From assembly GCF_036059255.1 (NCBI RefSeq), contig NZ_CP107947.1, forward strand, positions 4,898,001 to 4,962,000: 64,000 nucleotides of DNA. Reading direction: 5' to 3'. The first letter of the stretch is position 1; each line of letters starts with the position of its first letter. Position numbers and translations under genes: made by a program. This DNA is from Micromonospora sp. NBC_00389 (GTDB taxonomy: Bacteria > Actinomycetota > Actinomycetes > Mycobacteriales > Micromonosporaceae). The notes under the pieces are model-generated. The model was given only the letters and a program-made list of their open reading frames with translations, ran no database searches and was not told the origin of the DNA. This document shows positions 8,466-16,913 of the stretch, piece by piece.

Positions 8466-9347
8466 ACGAGTTCCGGTCAGGTCAACGGTCCCCGCGTCTC
8501 CGTGCTCGGCACCGGGGTGATGGGCGCCAGGATGGCGCGCAACCTCGCCGCGGCCGGGCTGCCGCTCAACGTCTGGAACCGCACGCCCGAGCGGGCGGCC
8601 CCGCTGGCCAAGGCCGGCGCCCGCGTGGCCCCGACGGTCGCCGACGCTGTCCGCGACGCCGACGTCGTGCTGACGATGCTGTGGGACGCCGACACCGTCG
8701 AGGAGGTGCTCCGCGACGCCGACGGAGCGTTCGCGCAGGGCGCGGTGCTGCTGCAGACCAGCACCGTCGGCGTCGACGGCGCCGCGCGCCTGGCCGACGT
8801 GGCGGCCGAGCTCGGGTTGCGGTACGTCGACGCGCCGGTCCTCGGCACCAAACATCCCGCCGAGCAGGGAACCCTCGTCGTGCTGGCGTCCGGGCCCGCC
8901 GACACGCGGGCCGTGCTCACCCCAGTGCTCGACGCCATCGGCTCCCGGACCGTCTGGCTCGGCGAGGCCGGCACGGCCTCGCGGCTCAAGCTCGCGGCCA
9001 ACGCGTTCGTGCTCAACGTGACGGCGGCCATCGCCGAGTCGATGGCGGTGGCGGGCGCGCTCGGCCTCGCCCCGACAGCGTTCCTGGACGCGATCCACGG
9101 CGGCCCGATGGAGTCGCCGTTCGTCGCGGCCAAGGGCACCCTGATGGCGGCAGGCGACTACCCGCTCTCCTTCGCAGTCGACAGCGGGATCAAGGACGCC
9201 CGATTCATCCTCGCCGCGGCCGGCGACACCGCGCCCCTCACCGCCGTCACGCTCGAGCTGCTCGCGACCGCCTCCGCGGCAGGCCACGGCGGCGACGACA
9301 TCGCGGCGCTCGCCCACGCCGTACCCCAGCCGCGGGGGGCGCGGTGA
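8454..9347 (+). CDS. Beta-hydroxyacid dehydrogenase (3-hydroxyisobutyrate dehydrogenase-like)
   Basis: 297 residues from GTG 8454; no earlier in-frame start clears the promoter palindromes. NAD(P) motif VSVLGTGVMGARM, substrate segment DAPVLGTKHPAEQG and catalytic lysine in LKLAANAFVLN identify the 3-hydroxyisobutyrate dehydrogenase/tartronate-semialdehyde reductase superfamily. No good ribosome site is present and one GTATAC overlaps codons 3-4, so translation may be leaderless and repressor binding would block initiation. The stop overlaps the GTG of the next SDR gene (GTGA). It is a paralogue of the enzyme at 1647-2537. Confidence 0.85.
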   Translation: MKVYTSSGQVNGPRVSVLGTGVMGARMARNLAAAGLPLNVWNRTPERAAPLAKAGARVAPTVADAVRDADVVLTMLWDADTVEEVLRDADGAFAQGAVLLQTSTVGVDGAARLADVAAELGLRYVDAPVLGTKHPAEQGTLVVLASGPADTRAVLTPVLDAIGSRTVWLGEAGTASRLKLAANAFVLNVTAAIAESMAVAGALGLAPTAFLDAIHGGPMESPFVAAKGTLMAAGDYPLSFAVDSGIKDARFILAAAGDTAPLTAVTLELLATASAAGHGGDDIAALAHAVPQPRGAR

Positions 9348-10090
9348 GCCGCCCGGTTGCCGTCGTCACGGGCGGAACGCGTGGCATCGGGGCTGCCACG
9401 GCCGAACTCCTCGCCGACCGCGGCCACGACCTGGTGCTTGGCTACCGGTCGCGCGACGCCGAGGCGGCCGAGCTGGCCGAACAGCTGGGCGAGCGGGGCG
9501 TCGAGGTGCGCACCGTACGCTGCGACGTCGCGGACGAGGCCGACGTCGAGCGACTGTTCGCCGTCGCCGACGCGCTGGGTCCGCTGGCCGCGCTGGTCAA
9601 CAACGCCGGAGTCCTCGAACAGCAACGGTCGATGGTCGAAATCAACATGGCTCGCTGGCGCCGGGTCTTCTCCGTCAACGTCTTCGGCGCGGCCGCGTGC
9701 TGCCGTGCCGCGGTCCGCCGTATGTCCACCCAGACCGGCGGCAAGGGTGGCGCGATCGTCAACCTGTCGTCGCGCGCCGCGCAGCTCGGCTCGCCCCTGG
9801 AGTACGTCGACTACGCCGCCAGCAAGGCCGCCGTCGACACGATGACCCGGGGACTCGCGCTGGAGGTGGCCCGCCACGGGGTGCGGGTGAACGCCGTGCG
9901 CCCCGGCATCATCGACACCGAGATTCACGCGAGTGGTGGGGATCCGGGGCGCGTGCCGCGGCTCGGCCCCGCGCAGCCGATGGGACGGCCGGGCACGGCC
10001 GTCGAGGTCGCAGAGGCCGTCGTGTGGCTGCTCTCAACATCGGCGTCGTACATCACCGGCACCGTGCTCGACGTTTCGGGCGGCCGCTGA
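9344..10090 (+). CDS. Short-chain dehydrogenase/reductase (SDR), FabG-like
   Basis: 248 residues from GTG 9344, overlapping the previous stop. It carries the GGTRGIG cofactor site, NNAG, the catalytic Ser in NLSSRAA, and YAASKAAV (Tyr-x3-Lys), and ends with the typical YITGTVLDVSGGR. Closest in general style to 3-oxoacyl reductase-like SDRs. It is co-transcribed with the hydroxyacid dehydrogenase and likely performs an adjacent redox step. The substrate cannot be inferred. Confidence 0.88.
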   Translation: MSRPVAVVTGGTRGIGAATAELLADRGHDLVLGYRSRDAEAAELAEQLGERGVEVRTVRCDVADEADVERLFAVADALGPLAALVNNAGVLEQQRSMVEINMARWRRVFSVNVFGAAACCRAAVRRMSTQTGGKGGAIVNLSSRAAQLGSPLEYVDYAASKAAVDTMTRGLALEVARHGVRVNAVRPGIIDTEIHASGGDPGRVPRLGPAQPMGRPGTAVEVAEAVVWLLSTSASYITGTVLDVSGGR

Positions 10091-10334
10091 ACCGACGACG
10101 CCTGCCGGCTCCCTCGGTGCGCGGGCTGATCACCGAAGCCGGCCGCCTGCACGTCATCGACAGCCGCATGACAGCGGTGGTGGAGCGCTGGCCACCGCAC
10201 CCGGCACTGACGACTTGCGTCATTCACCGCCTGCGGATTCACAGGCCGCGCCACTGCCCAGACACGGATCGCGAACGAGACTGCCGATACGCGGAACAGA
10301 CCGCGGGGCGACACACAGGAAGCGAGAGCACGCC

Positions 10335-11438
10335 GTGAGACTGGGTTACTTCTCGATGCCGCTGCACCCACTCGGCCGGACGTGGGCCGAAACCCTCCGG
10401 GAGGACCGCGAGGCGGTCATCCTGGCGGACTCGCTGGGCTTCCACGACGCGTTCATCGGAGAGCACCTCACCGACCAGCACGAGAACATCACCAACAGTC
10501 TGCTGTTCCTGGCAACGCTGATCTCCGACACGCAGCACATTCGGCTGGCGACCGGCACCACGAACCTGTCACAGCAGCACCCGGTGCTGGTAGCGGCGAA
10601 CTCAGCGATGTTCGACCACCTCAGCAACGGCCGGTTCATCCTCGGCATCAGCCCGGGCGCGCTGACGTCCGACGCGGAGGCGCTCGGCATCCTGCACGAG
10701 GACCGCAACCGGATCTTCGCCGAGGCTATCGACGTGATCACGAAGATCTGGGAGCTGGACCCGCCGTACTCAATCGATCTGCCCGACAACCGGTTCAAGG
10801 TCACCACCGAGACCACCATCGACCTCGACTTCGGCGTCGGCATCATGCCGAAGCCGCTCCAACAGCCCCGGCCCGAGATCGTCGGCACCGTCGTGGCGCC
10901 GTTCTCCAAAGGCGTCATCGCGATGGGCCAACGGGACTTCCACCCGCTGTCGTCCAACTTCCTGCTCCCGCAATGGGTGGCCACGCATTGGCCCAACTAT
11001 GTTCAGGGCAAGCAAGCCGCCGGCGAGGTGGCAGACCCGGCCGACTGGCGCGTGGCTCGTACGGTGTTCGTCGCCGACGACCCTAGCGTGGCGCAGGCTT
11101 ACGGCCGCGACAACGAGGACAGCCCGTACCGGTTCTACTACTCGCAGATGCTGAAGAAGATGCGGAAACTCGGCCGCCTCGAGCTGTTCAAGACGCACCG
11201 GGACCAGCCGGACGAGGAGATCACGCTCGACTACGTTCTCGACAAGCTGGTCATCGCGGGCACGCCGGAGTCGGTTACCGAGCAGATCCTCGCCTTCCGC
11301 CAGGAGATCGGCGAGTTCGGCGAACTCGTGTACGCCGGACTGGACTGGGTCGACCCGAGGCTGGCCCGCCGCTCGATGGAGTTGATGGCGCAGAAGGTCA
11401 TGCCCGACGTCAACTCGGCCCTGGGTTCCGCGGCGTGA
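10335..11438 (+). CDS. Luciferase-like (LLM) flavin-dependent monooxygenase
   Basis: 367 residues from GTG 10335, with AGGA upstream at about 10318 rather far away. The protein begins LGYFSMPLHP and shows the TIM-barrel LLM pattern: DREAVILADSLGFHDAFIGEHL, then LATGTTNLSQQHPVLVAANSAMFDHLSNGRFILGISPG. LLM enzymes oxygenate with FMNH2 or use F420. The FMN route would need a separate reductase; one is encoded at 14736 in a fusion. It is followed with four-base overlaps by a CMD-like and a lactonase-like gene, so a Baeyer-Villiger or hydroxylation step feeding a lactone opening is plausible (inference). Confidence 0.88.
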   Translation: MRLGYFSMPLHPLGRTWAETLREDREAVILADSLGFHDAFIGEHLTDQHENITNSLLFLATLISDTQHIRLATGTTNLSQQHPVLVAANSAMFDHLSNGRFILGISPGALTSDAEALGILHEDRNRIFAEAIDVITKIWELDPPYSIDLPDNRFKVTTETTIDLDFGVGIMPKPLQQPRPEIVGTVVAPFSKGVIAMGQRDFHPLSSNFLLPQWVATHWPNYVQGKQAAGEVADPADWRVARTVFVADDPSVAQAYGRDNEDSPYRFYYSQMLKKMRKLGRLELFKTHRDQPDEEITLDYVLDKLVIAGTPESVTEQILAFRQEIGEFGELVYAGLDWVDPRLARRSMELMAQKVMPDVNSALGSAA

Positions 11439-11998
11439 GCGACCGCCTGCCACTGCCCTCCGACGCCGAGCTCACCCACGAGCAGCGCGCGGCCGCCGCA
11501 CGGATCGCCGCCGGTCCGCGCGGCGCGATCTTCGGGCCGTTCGTGCCACTGCTGCGCAGCCCCGAACTGATGACCCGGCTCCAACTGGTCGGCGAGTACC
11601 TGCGGTTCGACAGCGCACTCGACGACGACCTGGTGGAGCTGGTGATCCTCTACGTCGCGCGGGCTTGGGACCAGGAGTTCGAGTTCGGCTACCACCAGCC
11701 GCTGGCGTTGCAGGCCGGCCTCCCCGAGGACGTCGTTGACGCCGTCGCGCGAGGCGTGCGGCCGGCGGGTGGCCGGCCGGAGGTCGGTTATGTGTACGAC
11801 CTGCTCGACGAACTGCACACCACGCGCCAGGTCTCCGACGCGACGTACGCCTCCGCTGTCGAGGCACTGGGCGAGGCGCGGGTCGTCGAGGTGGTCGGCA
11901 CAGCCGGCTATTACACCACTCTGGCAATGACGATGAACACCGCCCGGACACCCCCGCCCGACCGGGCGCCACGACTTCCGGCCCGGGAGCGCGCATGA
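11435..11998 (+). CDS. Carboxymuconolactone decarboxylase-family protein
   Basis: 187 residues, GTG start at 11435 overlapping the monooxygenase stop (GTGA). The CMD/AhpD helical core is visible in FGPFVPLLRSPELMTRLQLVGEYLRF and LVELVILYVARAWDQEFEFGYHQPLALQAGL. There is no CxxC pair, so it belongs to the decarboxylase-like rather than the alkylhydroperoxidase branch; the conserved EFxxH surface histidine is present. Such proteins either decarboxylate lactones or act as accessory proteins in aromatic catabolism. Confidence 0.8.
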   Translation: MSDRLPLPSDAELTHEQRAAAARIAAGPRGAIFGPFVPLLRSPELMTRLQLVGEYLRFDSALDDDLVELVILYVARAWDQEFEFGYHQPLALQAGLPEDVVDAVARGVRPAGGRPEVGYVYDLLDELHTTRQVSDATYASAVEALGEARVVEVVGTAGYYTTLAMTMNTARTPPPDRAPRLPARERA

Positions 11999-12717
11999 AG
12001 GCCCCACTGGTCCTACTGCACCCGCTGGGTGCCGACCACCGGTTCTGGAACCCAGTGGTCGAAGCGCTGCCCGACGACGTGGGCGACGTCGTTGTGCCCG
12101 ACCTGCTGGGTCACGGGTCCGCCCCGCTGCCGCCGCAGGGCGCGACAATTGATGACTTCGCCGATGCGATCGAGGCTGACATCGCCAGGCATAGCCAGAT
12201 CCATCTCGTAGGGGTGTCGCTCGGCGGCCTGGTCGCCCAGGTGCTCGCCGCTCGACGGCCCGACCTTGTGAAGCGACTCGTCGTCGCCGACGCCGTCGCG
12301 GTCTACCCCGACGCCATGCGAGCGATGTGGCGCAACCGGGCGGCCACGGTGCGGCGTGAGGGCCTCGAGGCCGTCGTCGAGCCGATGGAGGCACTGTGGT
12401 TCTCCGAGGCGTTCCGCCGGGACGCGACCGATGCGGTCGAGCGCGTGCGCCGGATCCTGCTGGCCAGCGACCCGGAGGGGTACGCCCGCACGTGTGAGGC
12501 GTTGGCGATCGCGGACACCACCGCCTTGGTGGGGTCGGTTACGGCGCCCGTGCTCGTGGCGTGCGGCAAGGACGACGCGCCGCCGTTCCGGCAAGCGACC
12601 CAATGGTTCGCCGCGACGCTTCCAGCGGTGACGGTGGCGTGGCTTCCGGGCGGGCACGCCACGGCATACGAGCACCCGAAGCCTTTTGCGGACGTGGTGG
12701 CGGGCTTTCTCTCCTGA
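11995..12717 (+). CDS. Alpha/beta hydrolase, 3-oxoadipate enol-lactonase-like
   Basis: 240 residues; the ATG at 11995 overlaps the preceding stop (ATGA). Catalytic triad candidates: the nucleophile Ser in GVSLGG (around residue 74), the acid in ACGKDDAPPF, and His in PGGHATAYEHP. The oxyanion segment LLHPLGADHRFW is of the enol-lactonase (PcaD) type. It probably hydrolyses a lactone or ester made by the upstream steps. It is the third gene of the monooxygenase-CMD-hydrolase operon. A short inverted repeat (CCTCGC 12741-12746 with GCGAGG 12758-12763) follows. Confidence 0.85.
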   Translation: MKAPLVLLHPLGADHRFWNPVVEALPDDVGDVVVPDLLGHGSAPLPPQGATIDDFADAIEADIARHSQIHLVGVSLGGLVAQVLAARRPDLVKRLVVADAVAVYPDAMRAMWRNRAATVRREGLEAVVEPMEALWFSEAFRRDATDAVERVRRILLASDPEGYARTCEALAIADTTALVGSVTAPVLVACGKDDAPPFRQATQWFAATLPAVTVAWLPGGHATAYEHPKPFADVVAGFLS

Positions 12718-12916
12718 CCGTCGGTGCGGATAAGCCGTCGCCTCGCGTTCGGGCTGGGCGAGGGGAACGTAGGAGCAGCCGTACCAGCCGGACGGCGACC
12801 TCAGGCAGGGTTCGCCGCCGCTGAAAGGAGTGGCCGAGCAGCGCGGTCTTGTGCAGCCGGTTTCGCACCGTGCGCTCGTCGCAGTCGTAGCTGCTCTGCC
12901 GCCGTTACGTAACTGC

Positions 12917-13345
12917 TTACTCCACCCCTGCCCACTCGTCGTCCAGACCGTAGAGCTGGCCGAGGGGGAGGGAGATAACGCTGTTGGCGTATCCGGAACT
13001 GGCGAGGATTTGGTCGACTTTGTTGACGATCCACCGCTCGCCTGCCTTGCCGTCGGCGTCGAGCTGAGTCAGGTGGGTGAAGGCTTCCATCGCGGCGGCG
13101 ACATCTGTTCCTGACACGGCAACACCACATTCTGCAAGCGCGGCCGGGAGCAGGGCCCGGACCTCGTGCGGGTCGTCGCCGTGAAGCCCGGCGAGCTCGA
13201 CGAGGGCTGACCCGTCGTATCCCCCTGCGAGCCAGAACGCGGCCCACCGAGGGATCCATTCGGTGGGCAACATGCCCAACGTCAGCCACGCGACAGGAGT
13301 TGGTGCGGGAACCTCGCTGCCGGAGTGTCCGGGCCAATCGTGCAT
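12917..13345 (-). CDS. Hypothetical protein, 142 residues
   Basis: ATG start at 13345. The sequence is acidic and soluble, with no signal peptide or membrane segment. A tryptophan-rich part (PTPVAWLTLGMLPTEWIPRW) is followed by a helical part (LVELAGLHGDDPHEVRALLP, then AALAECGVAVSG). Codon usage is like its neighbours and the composition is protein-like, so I regard it as real. It is not obviously part of the catabolic cluster and faces away from the hydrolase operon. No family is recognised. Confidence 0.6.
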   Translation of the reverse strand: MHDWPGHSGSEVPAPTPVAWLTLGMLPTEWIPRWAAFWLAGGYDGSALVELAGLHGDDPHEVRALLPAALAECGVAVSGTDVAAAMEAFTHLTQLDADGKAGERWIVNKVDQILASSGYANSVISLPLGQLYGLDDEWAGVE

Positions 13346-13459
13346 TCGGTCATCGTGTCGACTCGATGGTGATCGCGCGAGACGTTTCGTCGCTGGAGTG
13401 GTTAGGCGCGGACCGCTAGGGAAGCCGGCTGCTGTCGAACCACGATGCGCCTGGGGTCG

Positions 13460-14473
13460 TCACGACGAACCACCCACCCGTTCAACGAGCCCGCTGTGCG
13501 CCGAGCGGGTGATCGCCTCGAACGCGTCGACGTTGTACAGCATCTCCTCGTACAACACCGGGTACGGCTTCTCGCCCGCGGCGGCACGGGCGAATGCTTC
13601 GATGTTCTCGCGGACGCTCGGGTGCGGCGGAAAGAACACCGTCTTCGGCTCCGCTCCCCGGTGCACGGTGGTGACATCCCAGCCGCGCGGGAGCTCGGGG
13701 TGGTTGCGATCACGGATCTCCACCCACGCCTTGGACCCGAGCACCGTCACCCGGCCGACGAACGGGGTGGTGAGGATGGCCGTGATCATCGCAGTTCGGC
13801 CGTTCTCGAAGCCCATGGTGATCGTGAGAGTGTCACCATTTTCGAACGTCGTCGCGTGGATGCCGAGGCGGGCCCACACCTCCACCGGTCGACCGAACAC
13901 CGCGATAGCCAGGTCGACCATGTGGATGCCGGTGGCCGACAGCGGGCCGACCGGCGCGTCGGCGGTGGACAGCCGCCAGTTGTCGCCCGGCAGGTCCAGG
14001 AACTTGTCCTGGCTGAAGTTGCCCTCGAACACCAGCGGGGTACCTACCTCGCCGCTGCGGCACATCTCGCGCAGTTGCTGGACGGCCGGCTCGAAGCGGC
14101 GCTCGTGGCCGATGCCGAGCTGCACGCCCGCCGCCTGCACCGCCGCGATGGCGGCACGGGCCTCGCGGCCGTTGGTGGTCAGCGGCTTCTCGCAGAACAC
14201 GTGCTTGTCAGCCCTGGCCGCGACCACAATCTGTTCCGCGTGCAAGCGGTGCGGCGTGCAAAGGATCACCGCATCGACGGCCGCGTCCGCGAGGGCTTCG
14301 TCCAGCGACGTCGCCACGCGGATGCCGTGCTCGGCTCCGCGCTCACGGGCGGATTTGGCGACGTCCACGCCCAGTACGACTCGAACGTGCTCGCTGTTGG
14401 CCAGGTCGGTGACGATCTTCTGGCCCCACCATCCGAGGCCCACGACGGCTGCGTTGATCACCCTAGAAGTCAA
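13460..14473 (-). CDS. Gfo/Idh/MocA-family oxidoreductase
   Basis: 337 residues if read from TTG 14473, or 333 from GTG 14461 (protein then starting VINAAVVGLGWWG); the GTG is perhaps the better start. Rossmann motif VVGLGWWGQKI, the family motif CEKPLTTN (Glu-Lys-Pro), and the substrate-site GIGHERRFEP and GIHMVDLAIAVFG segments are clear. The family oxidises or reduces sugars, inositols and other cyclic alcohols with NAD(P). It is divergent from the flavin reductase-GntR fusion across about 260 bases, so it may share that regulator. Confidence 0.88.
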   Translation of the reverse strand: MTSRVINAAVVGLGWWGQKIVTDLANSEHVRVVLGVDVAKSARERGAEHGIRVATSLDEALADAAVDAVILCTPHRLHAEQIVVAARADKHVFCEKPLTTNGREARAAIAAVQAAGVQLGIGHERRFEPAVQQLREMCRSGEVGTPLVFEGNFSQDKFLDLPGDNWRLSTADAPVGPLSATGIHMVDLAIAVFGRPVEVWARLGIHATTFENGDTLTITMGFENGRTAMITAILTTPFVGRVTVLGSKAWVEIRDRNHPELPRGWDVTTVHRGAEPKTVFFPPHPSVRENIEAFARAAAGEKPYPVLYEEMLYNVDAFEAITRSAHSGLVERVGGSS

Positions 14474-14620
14474 GCCTCGGGACCGGGGAAAGCGGAGTGT
14501 CCCCCGACGTGAAATTCACCCGCCGCGATGGCGGAATCCGTCAGTCCCACCGGATACCTCGCCGGGTAGGACGCGGAGCAGCAGCCTTCTTACGGCCCCC
14601 GGCACCCCGGCACCCGCAAT

Positions 14621-14637
14621 CTCACGGCTTGCGTGAG
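14621..14637. promoter_or_regulatory. Inverted repeat CTCACG-5-CGTGAG, candidate operator
   Basis: Perfect six-base arms at 14621-14626 and 14632-14637 around a five-base spacer, 99 bases before the ATG of the flavin reductase-GntR fusion and about 150 bases before the divergent oxidoreductase. Size and place suit a dimeric winged-helix regulator, and the fusion itself contains one. The match is to symmetry only, not to a known consensus. Confidence 0.4.
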
Positions 14638-14735
14638 TGCCCGCCATCCGCCCGCTTTGTTCAATGAGCAGCACCGGGAAGAAGGACGTGACACCGTCCG
14701 CAGCCAGTCCCGGCAGCGACGACGGAGGTAGGGGA

Positions 14736-15884
14736 ATGAAGCCCGCCAGCACCAGCACGGATCCGTCGGTGGATGCGGCCAACTTCCGGCACGTCGTCGG
14801 TCACCTCGCCAGCGGGGTCACCGTCGTCACGACCGAGGCGGACGGCAAGCGTCACGGCATGACCGCGAGTTCCGTGACGTCGCTGTCGCTCGACCCGCCG
14901 ATGATGCTCGCCTGCATCAACAATGCCGTCCCAACCGCACAGGCGGTGTCGATGTCCAGGCGGTACGTCGTCAACGTGCTCGGCGAGGACCAGGGCGAGC
15001 TCGCCAAGCAGTTCGCCATCGCGAGCAGTGACAAGTTTCGCGGTGTCGCCCTCCACATTGGGGCGCTCGGGCTGCCGCTGCTCAGCGACGCCCTCGCGCA
15101 CATCGAGTGCGAGGTCGTCGAGTCGGTCGCCGGCGGTACCCACACGATCTTTCTGGGGCGGGTGGTGTCCGCGACCGCCGGCCAGGGGCAGCCGCTGACG
15201 TACTTCCGCGGCGGGTTCGGCCGGTTCGAGTTCGCTCGCGACGATGAGGTCTACGGACGCGCGCGCGAGCTCGTGCTGAGCCGGGTGTACCCCGCCGACC
15301 ACGCGTTGCCGCTCGAGGAACTGGCGACGCAACTCGACGTCGACCAGGCAGCTGCGTTCTACGCGCTGACCCGGCTGTCGTCGGATGGGCTGGTCCGCCG
15401 TGACCCGGACCGCGGCTACGTGATCGCGCCGCTCGACGTGCGCACCTCCGACGAGACCTTCGACGCCCGGCTCGCGATCGAACTCGGCGTCATCACGCTA
15501 TCGATGCATCGGGTGACCGATGACGAGGTGGCCGAGCTGCGTCGCCGTTTCGACACGATGGCCGCGTTGCTCGTCGGCGAGCGGTTCGTGGACTTTCACG
15601 GCTATCTCGACGCCAACTACGCGTTTCACGAGCACCTCGTGTCCCTCGCCCGCAATCCGCTGCTCACGTCGACGTTCGGTCGGCTCAGCATCAAGAGCGT
15701 GATGACCCGCTCATTCGGGTCGACGCCCGAAACGTCACAGAAGTTCGTGAAGGTTCAAGGGCGCCTGATGGAAGCGTTCGAGCGGCGCGACGCACGCGCC
15801 GCAAGGCAGGCCGCCGTCGACTACTGCGAGCTCGCAAAGAAGCGGGTCCGCGAGATCCTGGTGTACACCGGCGGACGGCTCTAG
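14736..15884 (+). CDS. Fusion: flavin reductase domain plus GntR/FCD regulator
   Basis: 382 residues. ATG 14736 is fixed by GGAGG at 14724-14728. Residues about 10-165 are an HpaC-type flavin reductase (FRHVVGHLASGVTVVTT, MTASSVTSLSLDPPMMLACIN, and the family-typical close PLTYFRGGFGRFEF). Residues about 170-235 form a winged helix (RARELVLSRVYPADHALPLE, YALTRLSSDGLVRRDPDRGY) and about 240-370 an FCD domain (DARLAIELGVITLSM, NYAFHEHLVSLARNPLL, RLMEAFERRDARAARQA). The winged helix keeps the GntR layout but has a less basic recognition helix (LDVDQAAAFYALTRLS). The enzyme half could supply FMNH2 to the LLM monooxygenase; the other half could make transcription respond to flavin or substrate state (inference). 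Confidence 0.88.
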   Translation: MKPASTSTDPSVDAANFRHVVGHLASGVTVVTTEADGKRHGMTASSVTSLSLDPPMMLACINNAVPTAQAVSMSRRYVVNVLGEDQGELAKQFAIASSDKFRGVALHIGALGLPLLSDALAHIECEVVESVAGGTHTIFLGRVVSATAGQGQPLTYFRGGFGRFEFARDDEVYGRARELVLSRVYPADHALPLEELATQLDVDQAAAFYALTRLSSDGLVRRDPDRGYVIAPLDVRTSDETFDARLAIELGVITLSMHRVTDDEVAELRRRFDTMAALLVGERFVDFHGYLDANYAFHEHLVSLARNPLLTSTFGRLSIKSVMTRSFGSTPETSQKFVKVQGRLMEAFERRDARAARQAAVDYCELAKKRVREILVYTGGRL

Positions 15885-16114
15885 ATGCGCCTGCTTACAG
15901 TCGGCCGATCGGGGATCCGCCGAGCGCGCTGTGCCGTTCGGCTCAGTCCCGCGTGAGCTTCCTCGATCGCCGCAAGGGTGGCCTGCAGGTGCTGGACGGT
16001 CAGGCGCACGGCGGCCTGTTCGTCCCGCCGCTGGTAGATGTTCAGGAGCTCCTTGTGCTCCGCGTTCGCCTCGGCAACCTGGCATGGCCGCGCGGTGAGC
16101 GAGAGTGGGACATA
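15881..16114 (-). pseudogene. Remnant of a GntR/FCD regulator (C-terminal part)
   Basis: Read leftward, the stretch ending at 15881 encodes EANAEHKELLNIYQRRDEQA, then AVRLTVQHLQATLAAIEEAH, the last two helices of an FCD domain (the E/A-H-x-E/K-LL..Y..RD...A pattern). Upstream (16115-16447) the same frame is open but has no FCD or HTH character, so the rest of the gene is gone. It lies tail to tail with the fusion protein gene and overlaps its stop by four bases. Probably a former cluster regulator. Confidence 0.6.
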
Positions 16115-16658
16115 GGCTTCTGTGGACGTCTGAGCTGGCGGGATGCGGCCGGAGCAGGTCCTGCGAGGGTTCGGGACGGGGCTATCGACGACGGTTGGCC
16201 CGGTTCGCTGGCCGGCAGGAGCCTCATCATGCAGGCCTGCCTGTGGGCTACCAACACCTTGGCTACGTGGCTGAGCTGCGCATCGGTCCAAGTCGCTCAT
16301 ACTCGTGATCAGCAGGTGGAGGACGGGCTGACGTTCTGTCCGCGCGTGGGTCAGGCCAGCGGCGACGGAACATTTGGAGCATAACGGTTGCAAGTGCAGG
16401 GCCCGGATGTCCGCCCATCGTGGTGACCCTTCCTGATTTTCGGTCAAGGACCTGAACAGTCCTTAACGAAAGGCCGAGGTGAGGTCCGATCACGGTTTAC
16501 CAAGTCAGGCGCGAGGGGTAGCCTCCTGGAAAACTCTCAGTCCATAAGTCGACGAGCGACATGCCACGAGACAGGCCTCCGGTATAACTCATTCCGATTA
16601 ATCGTGTTGGTCCACGCTCAGAGGCCTCTGTCGAGGCCGCCCGATTCGGAGGTGTTTG
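16115..16658. other. Intergenic stretch without a recognisable gene
   Basis: Base composition falls below the flanks, and open frames here do not look like proteins. An AGAGGCCTCT palindrome near 16618-16629 and AT-richer DNA around 16580-16605 might hold the promoter of the small gene at 16659. Nothing else is supported. Confidence 0.4.
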
Positions 16659-16913
16659 ATGAGGTCGGACGAAGGTGTCCCAATCCGATGGATCACTTGG
16701 CCAGCTGGCGTAATCGCCGCGTTCGCCTGGGGGGCTGGTCGCCTTACGTCGATCGCGTTTCTTGACCTCATCTTCGTCGCCGCGGTCGCTTGGTTAGGCG
16801 GTTGGTTGTTGAGCGACTTTGCATGCCGCTACCTCACCCGTCGTGGGGAGCTTGCACCGCGGGAGGGTGAAGTCGAGTGGGCGGTCGACGAGCCAAGACC
16901 GCACCCACGGTGA
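16659..16913 (+). CDS. Small membrane protein, hypothetical
   Basis: 84 residues. ATG 16659 is supported by GGAGG at 16648-16652, six bases upstream, which favours it over the adjacent TTG. Two hydrophobic segments can be seen (WPAGVIAAFAWGAG and LDLIFVAAVAWLGGWLLSDFA), followed by a charged tail rich in Arg, Glu and Pro. Two membrane spans with a cytoplasmic tail is the likely form. No family is recognised. It sits in an accessory region between a regulator remnant and mobile-element genes. Confidence 0.6.
   Translation: MRSDEGVPIRWITWPAGVIAAFAWGAGRLTSIAFLDLIFVAAVAWLGGWLLSDFACRYLTRRGELAPREGEVEWAVDEPRPHPR

Noticed and set aside
10174..10198. Short hairpin GCGGTGG/CCACCGC as terminator after the SDR gene
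   Set aside because: Seven-bp stem with an 11-base loop is expected by chance at this GC content.
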